Assembly (NCBI GenBank): GCA_016081115.2
Contig: JABTTQ020001757.1
Span: forward strand, 62,027 to 126,026
Direction of reading: 5' to 3'
DNA from: Rehmannia glutinosa
Taxonomy: Eukaryota > Streptophyta > Magnoliopsida > Lamiales > Orobanchaceae
Length of the DNA stretch: 64,000 nucleotides
The notes beneath the pieces are model-generated. The model was not told the DNA's origin. It saw only the letters and a program-made list of their open reading frames with translations, and searched no databases. Position numbers and translations under genes: made by a program. Below are positions 10,030 to 22,754 of the stretch, piece by piece (the first letter of the stretch is position 1; each line of letters begins with the position of its first letter).

Positions 10030-13000
10030 TCGGCTTAGCTCAATTAGCCCCAACTCATGTTTGAGTTCTTCAAATCTTGACTCACATAATGGTTTTGTAA
10101 AAATGTCGGCTAGTTGTTTGTCGGTTGAGATATATTCCAAGATAATGTCCTTCTTTTCAACATGATCTCTTATGAAATGATATCGACATCAATATGTTTT
10201 GTTCTTGAGTGCGGCCACGAGATTTTGAGTGATTGCAATGGCACTTGTGTTATCACACATGATTGGAATTTCTTTTTCTTCAACTTCATAATCTCTCATT
10301 CTTTGTCTCATCCATAGGACTTGGGCAACAAATTTGCCCCAGACTATGTATTCCGCCTCTTTTGTAGAGGTGGCTATTGAGTTTTGCTTCTTGCTAAACC
10401 AGGAAATTAGTCTGTTTCCTAGCATTTGACATGTGCTGAAGTACTTTTTTCTGTCCACTCGCATCCAAAGCATAGTCGAGTCCGAATAGCCAATTAGCTT
10501 GAATCCACCTTCCTTTGGATACCATAGGCCTACTTCTTGGCTTTCTTTTAAGTATCTCAATATTCTCTTAGCTGCGATCATATGGCTCTCTTTTGGAGCA
10601 GATTGAAATCTTGCACATACACCTACGGCAAAAGTGATGTCCGCACGCTAGCTTTGTGAGATAGAGCAATGATCCAATAAGTGCTCAGATCTTGTTTGAT
10701 CTACTGAGGCTTGCCATCTGCATCCATGTCCATTTTGGTGATGTGTTCATTGGTATTTTTTCTGAGAAGACTTCTCCTCCATACCAAACTTCTTCATTAA
10801 ATCTCTGGTGTATTTCGTTTGACTTATGAAGGTTCCATCCTTCATTGTTTCACTTGAAGTCAAGGAAGAATGTCGCTCTCCCATCATGCTCATTTCAAAT
10901 TTACTTTGCATGAGGTTTGAGAATTTTTCACACGACTCTTTGTTAGTGGATCCAAAAATGATGTCATCCACATATATTTGAACAAGCAAGTATACTCTTC
11001 TTGTCTTGAATTACGAAAAGTGTTCTATCTACTTTTCCTTTTGTGAATCCATTTTCGATCGGGAATTGTGACAGGTGTCATACCATGCTCGGGTGCCTGT
11101 TTCAATCCGTGGGGCTTTCTTGAGTTTGTATACTTTGTCTCAAGCGTCTTACGCTCAAATCCTGGAGGTTGTTCAACATACACTTCTTCTTCCAATAAAC
11201 CATTCGGGAATGCACTTTTTACATCCATTTGATATACGGTGAAATTCTTGTGAGCGGCATAGGCAAGAAACATCCTTATAGCTTCCAATCTTGCTACGAG
11301 GAGCAAATGTTTCATCAAAATCTATTCCTTCTTCTTGGCAATATCCTTTGGCTACCAACCTTGCTTTGTTTCTTACCCACGTAACCTTCCTCGTTCATCT
11401 TATTTACGAATACCCATTTGGTTCCAATAACATTTTGATGTATGGGTCTTTGTACTAATTCCCATACTTTATTTCTCTCAAAGCGATTGACTCTTCTTGC
11501 ATAGCTTGAATCAATGTGTGTCGTCAATGCTTGTGACACATCTTTGGGCTCTATCTGCGAGATGAAGCATGTGAACATTGCTTCTTGTTGGGTTTGGATC
11601 TTGTCTTGACACCTTCTCTTATATCTCCAATGACAAGTTCGGTGGATGGTCTCTCGGCCATCTTACGTCAGGTTGAAGTAAGTTATTTGGATTGATTGAT
11701 TTGTATTTGTGTTCTTTGTGATCGCTCTCTCGTGATCACTCATTGCAGATTTTCATTTGCTTTTGAGATTCAGCTATCTCATCTTCTTCTCGAATTGATA
11801 ATCCCCTTGACTTGAAATAGGGACTCTTCGTAAGGTTGGATGATTGACTTATCGGTGACTCTTCAATGTCTTCCCCATTTACATTTGGCTCATCGAATAC
11901 TACATGAATGGATTCTTTCGTAACCATAGTTCTTTTGTTGAGTATTACAGTAGGCTTTGCTTTGGTGAGTATCTAAGAAGATACCTCATCACTTTAGCAT
12001 CAAAAGCCTTTAGGTTGTCTTTGCCATTGTTGTGGATGAAGCATTTACATCCAAATATCTGAAATATGCAACATTTGGTTTTCTTCCGATCCAGGATCTC
12101 ATAGGGAGTCTTTGTCAAATTTGTCTATTTATCATACATCTGTTTTGGGTGTAGCAAGTTTGTGTTGATTGCTTGACCCAAAATCTTTTTGGTAACCCCT
12201 TGACTAACATGGTCCTTCTTTGCTTCTTTGAGGGTTCTGTTCTTCTTTCGCAACTCCATTCTTTGTGGAGTCCTTGCGGTGATAGTTCATGACCAATACC
12301 ATTCTCAATACAAGATCGAGTTATTATTCCATTGACAAACTCGGTTCCTCTATCCGATCTTATTTTGATAATGGTTTGACTCTTCTCATTTTGTATCCTC
12401 TTCATCATTTGTGGTAGCTTTTGTAGAGTTTCTTTCTTCTTGCACATGAATATTGTCCATGTATATCTTGAGTAGTCATCTACTACCACCAAGGTGTATT
12501 TCTTTCCACTTATGCTTTGGTTCTCTTGGGCCAAATAGATCCATATGAAGCGGATGCAATATTCTTGTTGAGGATGGGCATGTCTTTTCTTTGAACGCGA
12601 CTTGATTTGTTTTCCTTCCGACATGCATCACATATACTCTCCTTCTTGTATATCGAGTCCGGAAGTCCTTCTACAAGATGACTTCTTGCTAGCTTATTAA
12701 TTGTTTTGAAATTCGGGTGACTCGGCTTTTTTGTGCCCTGACCAACTTGATTAATTTGTGCTCTTTTGCTAGAGAGGCAGTCTTTGGGTGTTGCGTTGAC
12801 CAATCCACTACATACATATTTTTTGTCTACATCCTTGCAAAGACAACTTCATTTGATTCAATATTTTTGATTTGGCATATTCCCATGTTGAATCCAACAT
12901 TGTAGCCCTTGTCACGAGTTGGTGATGCTTAGTAAATTGAAGTTTAGTCCTTCAACATATGCAACATGTGATTTCTAATCCATTCCTGCGGATGGATCCA

Positions 13001-13240
13001 ATGCCTCTTATTTCACCAGGAGCTTCATTTCCTCCAAATATGACTTTGGCTCCTTTGACTTCCTTGAATTTTGTGATTTCTCTTATTTCTGTCATATGTC
13101 CGGGAACGACCACTATCCATGTACCAGGTTCCTTGGCACTCATTTGTTCCTTGAACGCAATCAAGGAAATTAAGTTTTAGGTACCCATACTTATGCAGGT
13201 CTGAGGGGTTAGAATTGTAAGATGATCCAACCAACCTATA
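10030..13240 (-). pseudogene. pol: C1 pol (protease, integrase, RT, RNase H)
   Basis: Read right to left: aspartic protease motif WYMDSG near 13110-13127; a GAG-pre-integrase region with SICDACRK at about 12600-12650; integrase core KKYTLVVVDDYSRYTW and IKIRSDRGTEF at about 12330-12510; RT with YQMDVKSAFPNGLLEEEVYVEQPPGFE at 11150-11240 and the catalytic QIYVDDIIFG near 10960-10980; RNase H with SWFSKKQNSIATSTKEAEY and CDNTSAI in 10189-10581, ending near 10060 with the ADIFTKPL motif. These domains make and integrate the element's cDNA. The usual YSDSDYAG of RNase H is broken. At least eight frame changes or stops interrupt the gene. Confidence 0.9.
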
Positions 13241-13249
13241 GCCAAATGA

Positions 13250-15506
13250 TTTGACTCTAAGAGGTTGCCATCTATCGTGCCATAATCATAATTAATCCTG
13301 GCAAATTGCTTGGGGATTCTAGGTTCATACTGTTGTCTCTTTTGTCCGTATGCTGCGTGTATGTTTTAGCAATTGCCTTTCTTGGGTAATTGTGGTGTCT
13401 TTGAGTGTAGTGCCTAGGTGCATATGTGTGTTTGATGAAAGCTCTTATGCTTTTGGAATGGCCTTTGTTGAGTTCTAGGCCTTTGCCATTTGGGCTTGTA
13501 TTCCATAAGTCTAGGTGATAGTTCACATTATTCGATCGATCACTTGGCTTGGATATTTTCTACCATTCCCATCATATGTATTTCTTTTATGAGTTTTTAA
13601 GGATTTTTGGTAGCTCGCTTCTTCTTTCTGAGTATTTTTGTTTGGAGTCTGTTTGAGGACTCGGTGAATCTCTTCTCGGTATCCTTTCAAAGACTCTCGG
13701 TGGTGTTGTTTTCCTTTTCCTTTGTAACCAAGGCCAGTTTGCTTAGTATTGTGCTTTGGATTGAAAGTGTGTGCAACATTTAGAGTTTTGGATTTTTCGG
13801 ACTCTTCATGACTTGAAGATCCTTTTTCCAAAATTACTTTTGAGGTTTGACATGGCACAAAGGAATTAAATCTAAGCTTTGTTTTGTCTCCACATTCTCT
13901 TTGACTCATAATAAGATCATCCAATGATTTAGATGCCTTAGTGAATGAGGCAATAACATTTTTGAGGTCATTCTCCTCTTTTCTATAGCGGCAATTTCGC
14001 TATTAATTTAGCATTTTCAGCCTTTAAACTTTTATTCTCATCGGCTATTTGACTTAGAGTACTCGGCTCCTTAGTCGACTTTGAGTTTTGACTTTTTTAG
14101 TAAATTTGTTTTCCTCATTCAATAGTGTGTGTGAGGTTTTAATGTGCTCAAAATCTTTCATCATTTTGCCTAATGAATCATAAAGATCGGTGTGGTGATG
14201 AAGTGTGTGTGTCACGATAACTATCACTAGTGTCCGAGCTTGTTGAGTTAGATTGTACCTCATCTTCTTGATCTTGTTCTTTGGCCATTAAGCGGATCAA
14301 AGCTTCTTCTTGAGTCACTTGAGTAGTCGGCTTCTTTGCTCTCTCGAGTGGTGTCTCTCTTGACTTGGTTTGTCTCGGCGATCTCTGCAGACCATCATTG
14401 CTTTTTTTTCTTCTCTTGTCTTCTTTCTCTCAAGACCTTTCTTTCTTCTTCGTTTTCTCGTACTTGTTGACTACGAGGATATGAGCGATCAATGGCATAG
14501 TGACCTGGTTGTCTACAATTCCAACATAGATATTCAGCCTTTTGATCGGCTCTTTCTATTCTTGAGTTGTCGACCCTTTGATACTCAACTTGTTGATGAT
14601 CACATTCTCTTGGTTGGCCTATCATCCCTTGATTTGGAGGGAGCCGAGTGTCTTACGGAGGATTCACCCTTTCCTCTCTTGTAGTTCTTGTTAAAGAACT
14701 TGTTAAATCTTTTAACCATCGGGGCTATTTCTTCCGGGTCAATTGCCTCTTTGACCTCGACTCTCCTTCCATCTTTGACAACTAGAGCAAATTTGTTTTG
14801 GGTACAGTTGTCTCTTCCTGGTCTTTCCTTCTCGGCTCAAACTCGTAGGCTTTGAGGTGCGAGAATAACTCATGATTGGATGTCTTTGATAGGTCCATGG
14901 AGTGTCTCAATGCCATGACCTTCATTTCCCATTAATTTGGAAGACTTTTTAGGATCTTCATACACATTTCCTTTTGTGTATATTCCTTTCCAAGTGTAGA
15001 CTGACTCATTTGTGATTTTCGTAAACCGAGCATCCAGTTGATCCAGGTTTTCTCCCGAGATCATTTTAAAGTTCTCAAATTTTTGTACGACCACCGATAG
15101 TTTGTTTTCTTTGATTTGCTCACGAGCCTTCACAAATCAATGTCGGTTTGTCCCCTGATTTCCTTAGCGATTTTTGCAAGATTTCACTTTATTGAACATG
15201 GCTTTGTCAAGGTTTTGTAAAGAATGTCCTTGGCTACATTGTCCAGGTTGTATCTTTTTCTGTCATCATTTGTCCACTCGGTTCTTGGTTTTTCAACCAT
15301 GATAGTGCAGGTCTTTGCATCTTCTTCCCCTTCACCGCAACTCTTAAATGCTGTTTGTGTTCACCTTCAATATTTGCAGAGGCCCATCTTCTATCACTAT
15401 CCACATCTCATCATGTAATCTTTGATAGATGAGCTCGCATACGAATTTTCCAATCATCAAATTCTTCAATAGTGAACATAGGAATGCGTGTTAGATTTGC
15501 TTCCAT
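13250..15506 (-). pseudogene. gag: C1 gag
   Basis: A start at 15506 opens MEANLTRIPMFTIEEFDDWK, the beginning typical of copia gag proteins of the UBN2/DUF4219 type. Later pieces include MISGENLDQLDARFTKI (about 15030-15070), a zinc-knuckle-like segment LCWNCRQPGHYAIDRS in 14395-14625 whose last cysteine has become arginine, and a basic C-terminal part at 13523-13924. Gag forms the particle and binds RNA. The frame is broken at many places. It follows the PBS by about 120 bases, as expected. Confidence 0.82.
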
Positions 15507-15623
15507 GATAATAACTTTTAATGATAGAAAAGAGTTTTGAAAGCTTAAGTACTAAAGCGAGACTTTTGAAAAGTTTGGAGATCTAGTTCAAGAACCGGTG
15601 CGGAGGGTTCAATGAACCAACCG

Positions 15624-15635
15624 CTCGATACCACT
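15624..15635 (-). other. Primer binding site of C1
   Basis: The minus strand reads AGTGGTATCGAGC next to the 5' LTR. Compared with the tRNA-iMet complement TGGTATCAGAGC, CAGAG is replaced by CGAG, the same type of change seen at many other places between LTR copies here. Confidence 0.8.
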
Positions 15636-17173
15636 TGTAGGTCCCAAGGGGTGTAAGTGTAAGGTTTAGAAGGGGGTTGAATAAACCTTACCAAATTTTC
15701 GATTTAGGCCTTTTAAATCTCTGAGTTCTACATTTGTGTCCTTGAAGGACAGTCGAATTAGTCACTCAAGTAGAGTTAATCTCTCAATGACTCGGTGAGT
15801 ACATTAATAGAGTAACTCATTTGTTGGCTATAAATTGATTCATTTGTGGTTTTGTTTTTTGGAAGACTTAACACCCTTAAGTTTGATTAAGCAAGTTTTT
15901 CTGACTTGATTTAGTACTTTATAAATTATCAAGTGGATAGCAAATTTATCGTGAGATATAAGCAATTAAAAGTGCGAGAAATTTAAATCTTTGAAATGTA
16001 AATGACACGATAAGGTTTTTATAGAGGTTCGAAGATGGGGTAATTCTTCTACTCCTCTCTTCTCCAACTCTGGAGGAATCCACTAAGTAATGATCGGTTT
16101 ACAAAGTGGTAATGATCCGGATACAAGTCTTGATCACAACGGCCGACTTGATCCTTTGGGACTCACCGAGACGCCTTGATCACTCGGTGGCTTCTCGCGA
16201 CGACTCGCCTTCTTCACAGGCAGTTTGCTTGCTACTACTGACTCACTTGCTTAAGCACTTTGGATTTGATCACGAAGCCCTCCAAGAGCTTAAGACTTGG
16301 TTCAGCCTTGAACCTTTCTACAATCCTTCCTGGATTGTAGACCCCTTGTTTTTAAAGGTTTCCTCTTCAACTGGTTGAAGTTCTCTTTCCTTCACAGGTA
16401 AGTGTTGGATTGATGTACTTCGAAGTGTAGGCTTGAGGATTGAGAATGTTTCAGTTTTTAGATAAGCTTGTATATCTTCACGTGTGTGTCATTCATCATC
16501 TTTTCTCAAACAAATTCCTCAGCCTTTTATAGTGAACTTTCAAAAATTTGCCCGTTGAAGAGATAGGCTCATTTTTGAAAGTCACTTTGCAGTCGTTGGC
16601 TTGCAGTTCTTGGAATTGCCATTTCCTCGTATGAATTATTTTATCACCTTTTCAGAGTTCTGACACGGTGTAGTGCTTCCCATTGGTTCATTCCTTTTGC
16701 ACGCTTCTCGGGACCGAGCACTCCAAGAAAGGTGGTATGGAGATATTACTTGTTTAAGTAAGTCTCTTGATTTACGTGCAACGGTTCTTTTTGATTATCT
16801 CGACTTGATTTGCATTTCCTTGCTTTCCCCAGGTGACTTAGAGTCGACTTCCAATCATTGGATGACTCTTCGTCACTTGACTTGAGACTTGGCTTCTCTT
16901 GAGTTGACTTGGTGATGTTCCACTCATTTTGCATCTCGCTTCTTCTTGATCGAGTTCTGTCTGCTCTTCTTTGTTGTACTGGTGTCTTGTCTCACGTGAG
17001 TTTTCCTTCAAGCCTTCGGTTGTCTTCTTGCAAGTTGGGCGTAGCGGCGACTTAACTCGGCTTGGCGGCTCTAATTGTTACAATACATTTTACGGCCAAG
17101 AATTGGGGAGCCAACTTTCTATTCTAAGTTTTACATGGCATTCATCAAAATCTAAACAATAAAATTCCTAACA
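15636..17173 (-). repeat. 5' LTR of C1
   Basis: Pairs with 3106-4638 over its full length. Right edge CCTAACA is followed by the AAGTT duplication. The promoter copy of the LTR; TATA at 16523-16531. The hairpin at 16318-16340 (CTACAATCC/GGATTGTAG) is kept with one extra loop base. Confidence 0.93.
16523..16531 (-). promoter_or_regulatory. TATA box of C1 5' LTR
   Basis: CCTTTTATA on the plus strand, that is TATAAAAGG in element orientation; also present in the 3' LTR and in the related D LTR near 26205. It would start transcription towards the PBS. Confidence 0.65.
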
Positions 17174-18060
17174 AAGTTTGATGGGACAAAACCGAGTAAA
17201 ATGGGGAATCGAGAATAAGCAGATAAAAACCGATGGAAATTCTCGCCCGAGTGCACCAAACAATAAGCCAACTTGCCCGAAATGCAAGGGGAATCACTAC
17301 GGGAATGTTTATTTGGACAAGGAAAGTGTTTTATGTGCAAGAAACCGGGTCACGATGCTTTAATTGCCCTTTCTTTGAAAGACGAGAAGGAAATGAGGGG
17401 ACAAGGAGGCACCGCTCGAATGTATGCTATGACGCAGGAAGAGGCGGATCGAACCCGGTACAATGTCGGGTATGTTAACAATATCCGGAATACTGCGCTT
17501 GTACTTTTCGATCTTGGTGCCACACACTCATTTATATCTGCTAAGTTTCATGATATAATCTGGACATAAGGATGCTAGAATAGATGTACCCCTAGAGATT
17601 AGTTTGCCATCCGGAAAGACAATAATTCGGCGTAATGGACAATGATATAGCGTGAACATTGGGGGAAACATCTAGAAGTGAAGTATACATAATTGAGATG
17701 AAGGATTTTGACGTAATCCTGGGCATGAATTGGCTTAGTAAGTATCGGCGAGCATTAAGTGCCAAGAGAAGGAGATGACACTCAAACTACGGAGATGAGG
17801 AGATTACGTTCTACGGAGTTAACTCTAAGTGCATCTGCGAGTTATATCGGCGATGAAAGCGCAAAAGATCTTTGGCAAAAGAGAATTGTCGAGGTATTTA
17901 GTAAGTCTAGTCGAAGCTCCAGACGGACCTATCACCTATAGGCGTACCAATTGTTCGAGAATTTTTAGGCGTATTCCCGCAGAGGACTTGCACGGAGTTC
18001 CGCGACCGTCAAGTTGAATTTTCAATAGACTTGGTACAGGGGCAAGACGATATCTACGGC
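17174..18060 (+). pseudogene. gypsy gag C terminus and protease
   Basis: After the duplicated AAGTT, gag resumes with a CCHC zinc knuckle (CFMCKKPGHD, near 17330-17370) that binds RNA. The aspartic protease follows: LFDLGATHSFISAKF near 17505-17550, where the usual catalytic DSG(A) reads DLG, and FDVILGMNWLSKY at 17707-17748, the flap-to-core part. The protease would release the mature Gag and Pol proteins. Multiple frameshifts separate the two motifs (for example near 17570 and 17640), so no continuous product is possible as written. Confidence 0.85.
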
Positions 18061-19190
18061 ACCTACTGAGAATGGCACCAAAAGAGTTACAAGAACTAAA
18101 AGCGCAGATACGAGGAATTTTGGACTTGGGTTTTATCGGGCCTAGTGTATCACCCTGGGGGAGCACGTCTATTTGTTAAGAAGAAGGATGGGTCATTAAG
18201 GATGTGTATCGATTATAGAGAACTTAATCGACTCACGGTGAAGAACAAGTATCCACTGCCAAGAATCGAAGACTTGTTTGATCAATTGAGGGGTGCCAGT
18301 ACTTTTTCTAAGATTGATTTGAGATCCGGGTATCACCAATTGAAGATTAAGGAGAGTGATATCTCGAAGACAGCATTCAGGACCCGATATGGACACTATG
18401 AGTTCGTAGTGATGCCGTTTGGGTTGAGTAATGCGCCAGCAGTGTTCATGGACTTGATGAATAGAGTGTTCCATCCATTTTTGGACCAATTCGTCATAGT
18501 CTTTATAGACGACATACTCGTGTATTCAAGGGACAAGGAACAACACAAGAAACACTTGAGAATAGTGCTTGAGACACTTTGCAAGGAGAAGTTATACGTG
18601 AAGTTCAAGAAGTGTGAATTCTGGATAGACCGAGTTGGATTTCTGGGTCATGTAATCACTGCAAATGGAATTGAAGTGGATCCGATAAAAGTTGAGGCGA
18701 TTAATGAATGGAAGGCACCTACGAATGCGGCGAGGTTCGCAGTTTTTTGGGATTAGCAGGATACTATCGCAGATTTATAGAGGGATTTTCAAAAATAGCT
18801 GCACTTATGACTCGACTCACCAAAAAGGGAGAGAAATTTTTGTGGACCGAGAAATGCGATGAGAGCTTCCAAGAGTTGAAACGAAAACTAACTTCCGCAC
18901 CGGTATTGACGATTCCTGACCCAACCACGGACTTTGTGATTTACTGATGGACGCATCAAAACAAGGCTTGGGGTGCATATTGATGCAAAGACGGAAAGGT
19001 GGTTGCCTATGCCTCAAGGCAATTAAAGCCACACGAATCTGAACGAACTACCCGACTCATGATTTGGAGTTAGCTGCGGTAGTCCATGCACTGAAGATTT
19101 GGAGACATTATCTATATGGCGGGAAATGTGAGATATTCACCGATCATAAGAGTTTGAAATATCTATTTACTTAGAAGGAGTTAAATATGA
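18061..19190 (+). pseudogene. pol: gypsy reverse transcriptase and RNase H
   Basis: The best-kept part is open from 18145 to 18756. It has FVKKKDGSLRMCIDYRELN, KIDLRSGYHQ (residues 57-66 of that frame, first catalytic Asp), MPFGLSNAPAVF and the catalytic VFIDDILVYS (residues 119-128). The frame shifts near 18710-18745, continuing with RSFLGLAGYYRRFIEGFS up to 18945, and breaks again before the RNase H segment (about 18950-19190). RT and RNase H copy the element RNA into DNA. The order RT, RNase H, then integrase defines Ty3/gypsy. Confidence 0.93.
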
Positions 19191-20359
19191 GACAGAGGAG
19201 ATGGTTAGAACTGGTTAAGGGCTATGATTGCACCATCAACTATCATCCGGGCAAAGCTAATGTAGTGGCTGATGCCTTGAGTCGTAAGACCAAATGTGAG
19301 TTGTCTAGCTTACTCACGCAACAAGAGCAATTGGTACGAGAGTTTGCGAGCCTGAAGATTGAAGTCATAACTCCACCGAGAAGTACAAAGGCGGTGTTGG
19401 CATCTTTGGTAGTTCAACCCACTTTGAGAGAAAGGATCAAAGAAGCACAAGGTCGAGATCAGTTTTTGAACAAGATGAAGGGACGAGTTCGAGATGGAAA
19501 TATAAAAGGGTTTGTCATAGCGGATGATGGTGTTTTGACGTATGAAGGGAGATTGTGTGTTCCTAAGGAGGAAGAACTTAGGAAAGAGATACTTGAAGAA
19601 GCTCATTGTACGCCGTACACGGCCCACCCGGGAGGTACAAAGATGTACCGAGATCTAAGAGAAGCCTTTTGGTGGCGAAGTATGAAGAGAGACATTGGAT
19701 CTTTCGTAGAGAAATGTTTGATATGCCAGCAAGTTAAAGCCGAGCATCAACGACCGTCTGGTTTGCTCAAACCTCTTGAAATCCCAGAATGGAAATGGGA
19801 GCACATAACAATGGATTTTGTGGTAGGACTACCACGATCAGCAAAAGGAAATAAAGCGGTATGGGTCGTAGTAGATCGATTGATGAAGTCAGCTCACTTT
19901 CTGCCAGTTAAAATGACATTCAGTATGGAGCAGTATGCGCAAATATACATCCAAGAGATAGTGAAACTACATGGAGTTCCGGTGTCCATTGTGTCGGACA
20001 GAGATACAAGATTCACTTCTAAGTTTTGGAGAAGCTTACAGACTGCTTTGGGAACTAAACTAAAGTTTAGTACGGCTTACCATCCGCAGACAGACGGGCA
20101 TTCTGAGAGGACAATACAGATATTGGAAGATATGTTGATAGCATGTGTACTTGGTATAGGACGAAACTGGGAATCATTACTGCCGCTAGTGGAGTTTGCT
20201 TATAACAACAGCTACCAAGCGACTATTGGGATGGCCCCTTACGAGGCATTGTACGGGAGGAAGTGTAGATCTCCATTGTATTGGAGCGAGGTCGGAGAAA
20301 AGAAGATGTTGGGACCGGAGTTGGTTCGACAAACAGTGGAAAAGATAGCAAAAATCTAA
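19187..20359 (+). CDS. gypsy integrase (long open frame, premature stop)
   Basis: A 390-residue frame. Its first 35 residues (to DALSRK) are the end of RNase H. The integrase zinc finger is H140-H147-C177-C180 (VEKCLICQQ). The catalytic triad is D210 (ITMDFVVG), D271 (VSDRDTRF) and E307 (HSERTIQ), that is D,D(35)E. YNNSYQATIGMAPYEALYG follows. All key residues are present. The stop at 20357-20359 (TAA) probably replaced CAA and cuts off the GPF and chromodomain part, which continues in the same frame. Integrase inserts element DNA into chromosomes. Confidence 0.93.
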   Translation: MRQRRWLELVKGYDCTINYHPGKANVVADALSRKTKCELSSLLTQQEQLVREFASLKIEVITPPRSTKAVLASLVVQPTLRERIKEAQGRDQFLNKMKGRVRDGNIKGFVIADDGVLTYEGRLCVPKEEELRKEILEEAHCTPYTAHPGGTKMYRDLREAFWWRSMKRDIGSFVEKCLICQQVKAEHQRPSGLLKPLEIPEWKWEHITMDFVVGLPRSAKGNKAVWVVVDRLMKSAHFLPVKMTFSMEQYAQIYIQEIVKLHGVPVSIVSDRDTRFTSKFWRSLQTALGTKLKFSTAYHPQTDGHSERTIQILEDMLIACVLGIGRNWESLLPLVEFAYNNSYQATIGMAPYEALYGRKCRSPLYWSEVGEKKMLGPELVRQTVEKIAKI

Positions 20360-20935
20360 GATCGAATCAAAATGGCACAAGATAGACAAAAATCTTTTGC
20401 TGATCGCCGAAGGAAAGACTTACAGTTCGAGGTGGGAGACAATGTGTTTCTCAAGGTAGCACCAGTAAGAAGAGTGATAAGATTTGGTGATAAGGGAAAG
20501 CTAAAGCCAAGATACATAGGACCGTTCGAGATATTGAAAAGAGTCGGATATCTGGCTTATCAGCTCGCATTGCTGCCACGTCTGTCAGGCATACATGATG
20601 TTTTTCATATATCGATGTTGAGAAAGTATGTGCATGACCCAAGTCATATTGTCAACTACGAAGATCTGCAAATTAACGACGACTTATCATACGAAGAAGC
20701 ACCTGAATCCATTTTAGAGCGAAAAGTTCATAAGCTGAGGAATAAAGACATAAGCCTGATTAAAGTGCAATGGAGACGTCATGGGAGAAATGAAGCCACG
20801 TGGGAGCGTGAAGAGGAGATACGTAACAAGTACCCCAACTTTTTAATCTTTGGTGAGTTATCGAATTTCGAGGACGAAATTTTGCTAAGGGGGGTAGGAT
20901 GTAATATCCGGATATTTTTTTTAAAGTATATTTAG
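20360..20935 (+). pseudogene. Integrase C terminus with GPF module and chromodomain
   Basis: In frame with the integrase after the stop. From the ATG at 20372: FEVGDNVFLKV (19-29), the GPF module YIGPFEILKRVG (48-59), HDVFHISMLRKYVHD (75-89), then a chromodomain from about residue 111 to 156 with SILERKVHKLRNKDI, VQWRRHGRNEATWE and EEIRNKYP. Chromodomains of this group are thought to guide integration to heterochromatin, which suits the location. The frame runs over the polypurine tract into the 3' LTR, so the real stop position is uncertain. Confidence 0.9.
20884..20899 (+). other. Polypurine tract of gypsy element
   Basis: GCTAAGGGGGGTAGGA immediately before the 3' LTR; plus-strand primer site. 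Confidence 0.85.
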
Positions 20936-22754
20936 TATTATTATTATTATTTATTATATAATTATTAATTCGTTAATTTTATTCTATTATTATTATTTTA
21001 CTACAACCAAGTAGTAATAATTATCCAGGCCCAATTCAAAATGTTAATTTCTGAAATTCATTATGGGCCTAAAGTCTTTCCCCCAATTTTTAAAAGTCCA
21101 AGTCAAATAGGATTCTTTAACAAACCCTAGTCACCAATATCAGAAATACAATCTTATAAATTCACATTAAACCCTACACACACGTTACTTCATCAACCCT
21201 CTGCAAAAATCGAGCCAAGTAGCAACAAAAGGTAAACATTCGATTCTTTCTTCTTCATCGTCCAACCGAATTTGAAACATATCCAATCAGCCTTACAAAA
21301 AAAAAAAAAAGAAAAAGAGAGAAGATTGAGATTGGGTGAGCCATTACATCGAGACAACACAACACTCCCAAATCAGTACCACCAATCGAGAAACCAGAGC
21401 CGCCGAAATAGTGTCAAAACTAGTCACCGAAGAAAACCCGAGAATCCGGCCATGTTGCCAAACTCATTCGCCCACCTCGCATCGCCTCTCGCCGTCACGC
21501 GGTGATGAAGGGGGGTGTAGGCGTGTGGCTATGAAAGAAAGAAAAATTAGAGCGAGAAAATAGTTAGGGAGAGAGAGACAGAGGGTGACGGGTGAAAGGG
21601 GGATTATTTTGGGGGATGAGGTACAAGTGAATTAGAGGAAGAAAAGAAAAAAATATATTTGTCGAATAGGAGGTCAATTTGGACGTGTTGCGAGAGGGAT
21701 AAGAATGGAGTTGGGGAAATTCATAAAGATAAGAAATAAGGAAAGTGAGGATAATAGTAATGGGTTTGTGGGATGTAGGGCCGTAGGCTTGATTTTGGGA
21801 ATTTGGGGCCTTATTGAATTATAAATTTAGTTTTAGATTGGGAATCGACTTTGTCCACCTTTGACCAATTCATCAATCCGATTTCCAACCTCAAATTATA
21901 TTCTCCTTTATTAAATTTCAATTCCTTTATTTCTTTTATTAACCTACACAAATCCTATATTGTTATTCTTAATTATATTTTATTATTTATTGTAGAAAAC
22001 GAAGAAAACGAGGAGTAGGATTTCCTGTATTATTGCTTTCTTCGCACAGACATCTGCATTTATTTGAGGTGGGGATATTCTATTCATTTATTGTTTGTCG
22101 CTATTAAATGTTTCGTATATGTGTAATTGTTTATGTGCAATGTGAAAATAAATTATGTTAGCCTGGGGTCGTAAGAAGGTCGGGATCAAAAGTATCCTCC
22201 GGGGTGAACCCTTGAGTGTTATATTAGTCTGGGTCGTAAGAAGGTCCGGATTGGAAGTATCTTCGGGGTGAACCCAGATTTTAGTCGTGGGTGTGAGAAG
22301 GTCCGGATCGGATGTATCCTCGGGTGAACCCCATGATGACTATAAAGAATCGCGATCAAAGTAAAAGTTAAATTATATGTTGAATGTTTACGATTATGCC
22401 TATTGATGTATTTAATTTTGACAAATGTGTCCCCATTGAGCGAGTTGAAAGCTCACCCCATTTTCATTAACATTTTTTTCAGGTTAAGGAGTCCAGGCGA
22501 GGATTGGAGGCGGTGGATGCGAAATTAATGTTTTATTTATTTTACAAAATTTAGGAATATTTTGTTTTGTTAACAAATTTTAGTTACCATTTATTTTTGA
22601 ATGACTGTCTTGTGGGTTCGATTTAAAAGTACTTTTGTTTATTTGGATGCAAGTTTTTAATGATATGCTATTTTCTTAAAATTGTATTCTTTTAGTTAAG
22701 CTATTGCACTACTTGTTAAAAATTTTGTACTGTTAGAGAATTTGGGTCGTTACA
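20900..22754 (+). repeat. 3' LTR of the gypsy element
   Basis: Starts TGTAATATCC, ends GTTACA, then the CTTAT duplication. Same internal layout as the 5' LTR, including the three-copy repeat at 22170-22335. Confidence 0.93.

Larger units (their letters stand above)
3106..17173 (-). mobile_element. Sirevirus-like Ty1/copia element C1, nested in gypsy gag
   Basis: A 14,068-bp minus-strand element with LTRs of 1533 and 1538 bp and duplications AAGTT at 3101-3105 and 17174-17178. From right to left: 5' LTR, PBS, gag, protease, integrase, RT, RNase H, a post-pol region of more than 5 kb, polypurine tract, 3' LTR. Integrase lying before RT defines Ty1/copia. The long post-pol region with coiled-coil-coding sequence, and the gag with a coiled coil and zinc knuckle, fit the Sirevirus (SIRE1/Endovir) lineage. 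All frames are broken many times. Confidence 0.93.
45..22754 (+). mobile_element. Ty3/gypsy chromovirus (Tekay/Del-like), split by a nested copia
   Basis: A complete LTR element with TG...CA ends and 5-bp duplications CTTAT (40-44, 22755-22759). Order: 5' LTR, tRNA-iMet PBS, gag, protease, RT, RNase H, integrase, chromodomain, polypurine tract, 3' LTR. This order and the C-terminal chromodomain are the hallmarks of plant chromoviruses; the long LTRs (1869 and 1855 bp) suggest the Tekay/Del branch, which is inference. Removing the 14-kb insertion at 3106-17173 and its second AAGTT copy leaves about 8.6 kb. The reading frames carry several frameshifts and stops, so it is probably inactive, although some breaks may be sequence errors. 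Confidence 0.93.
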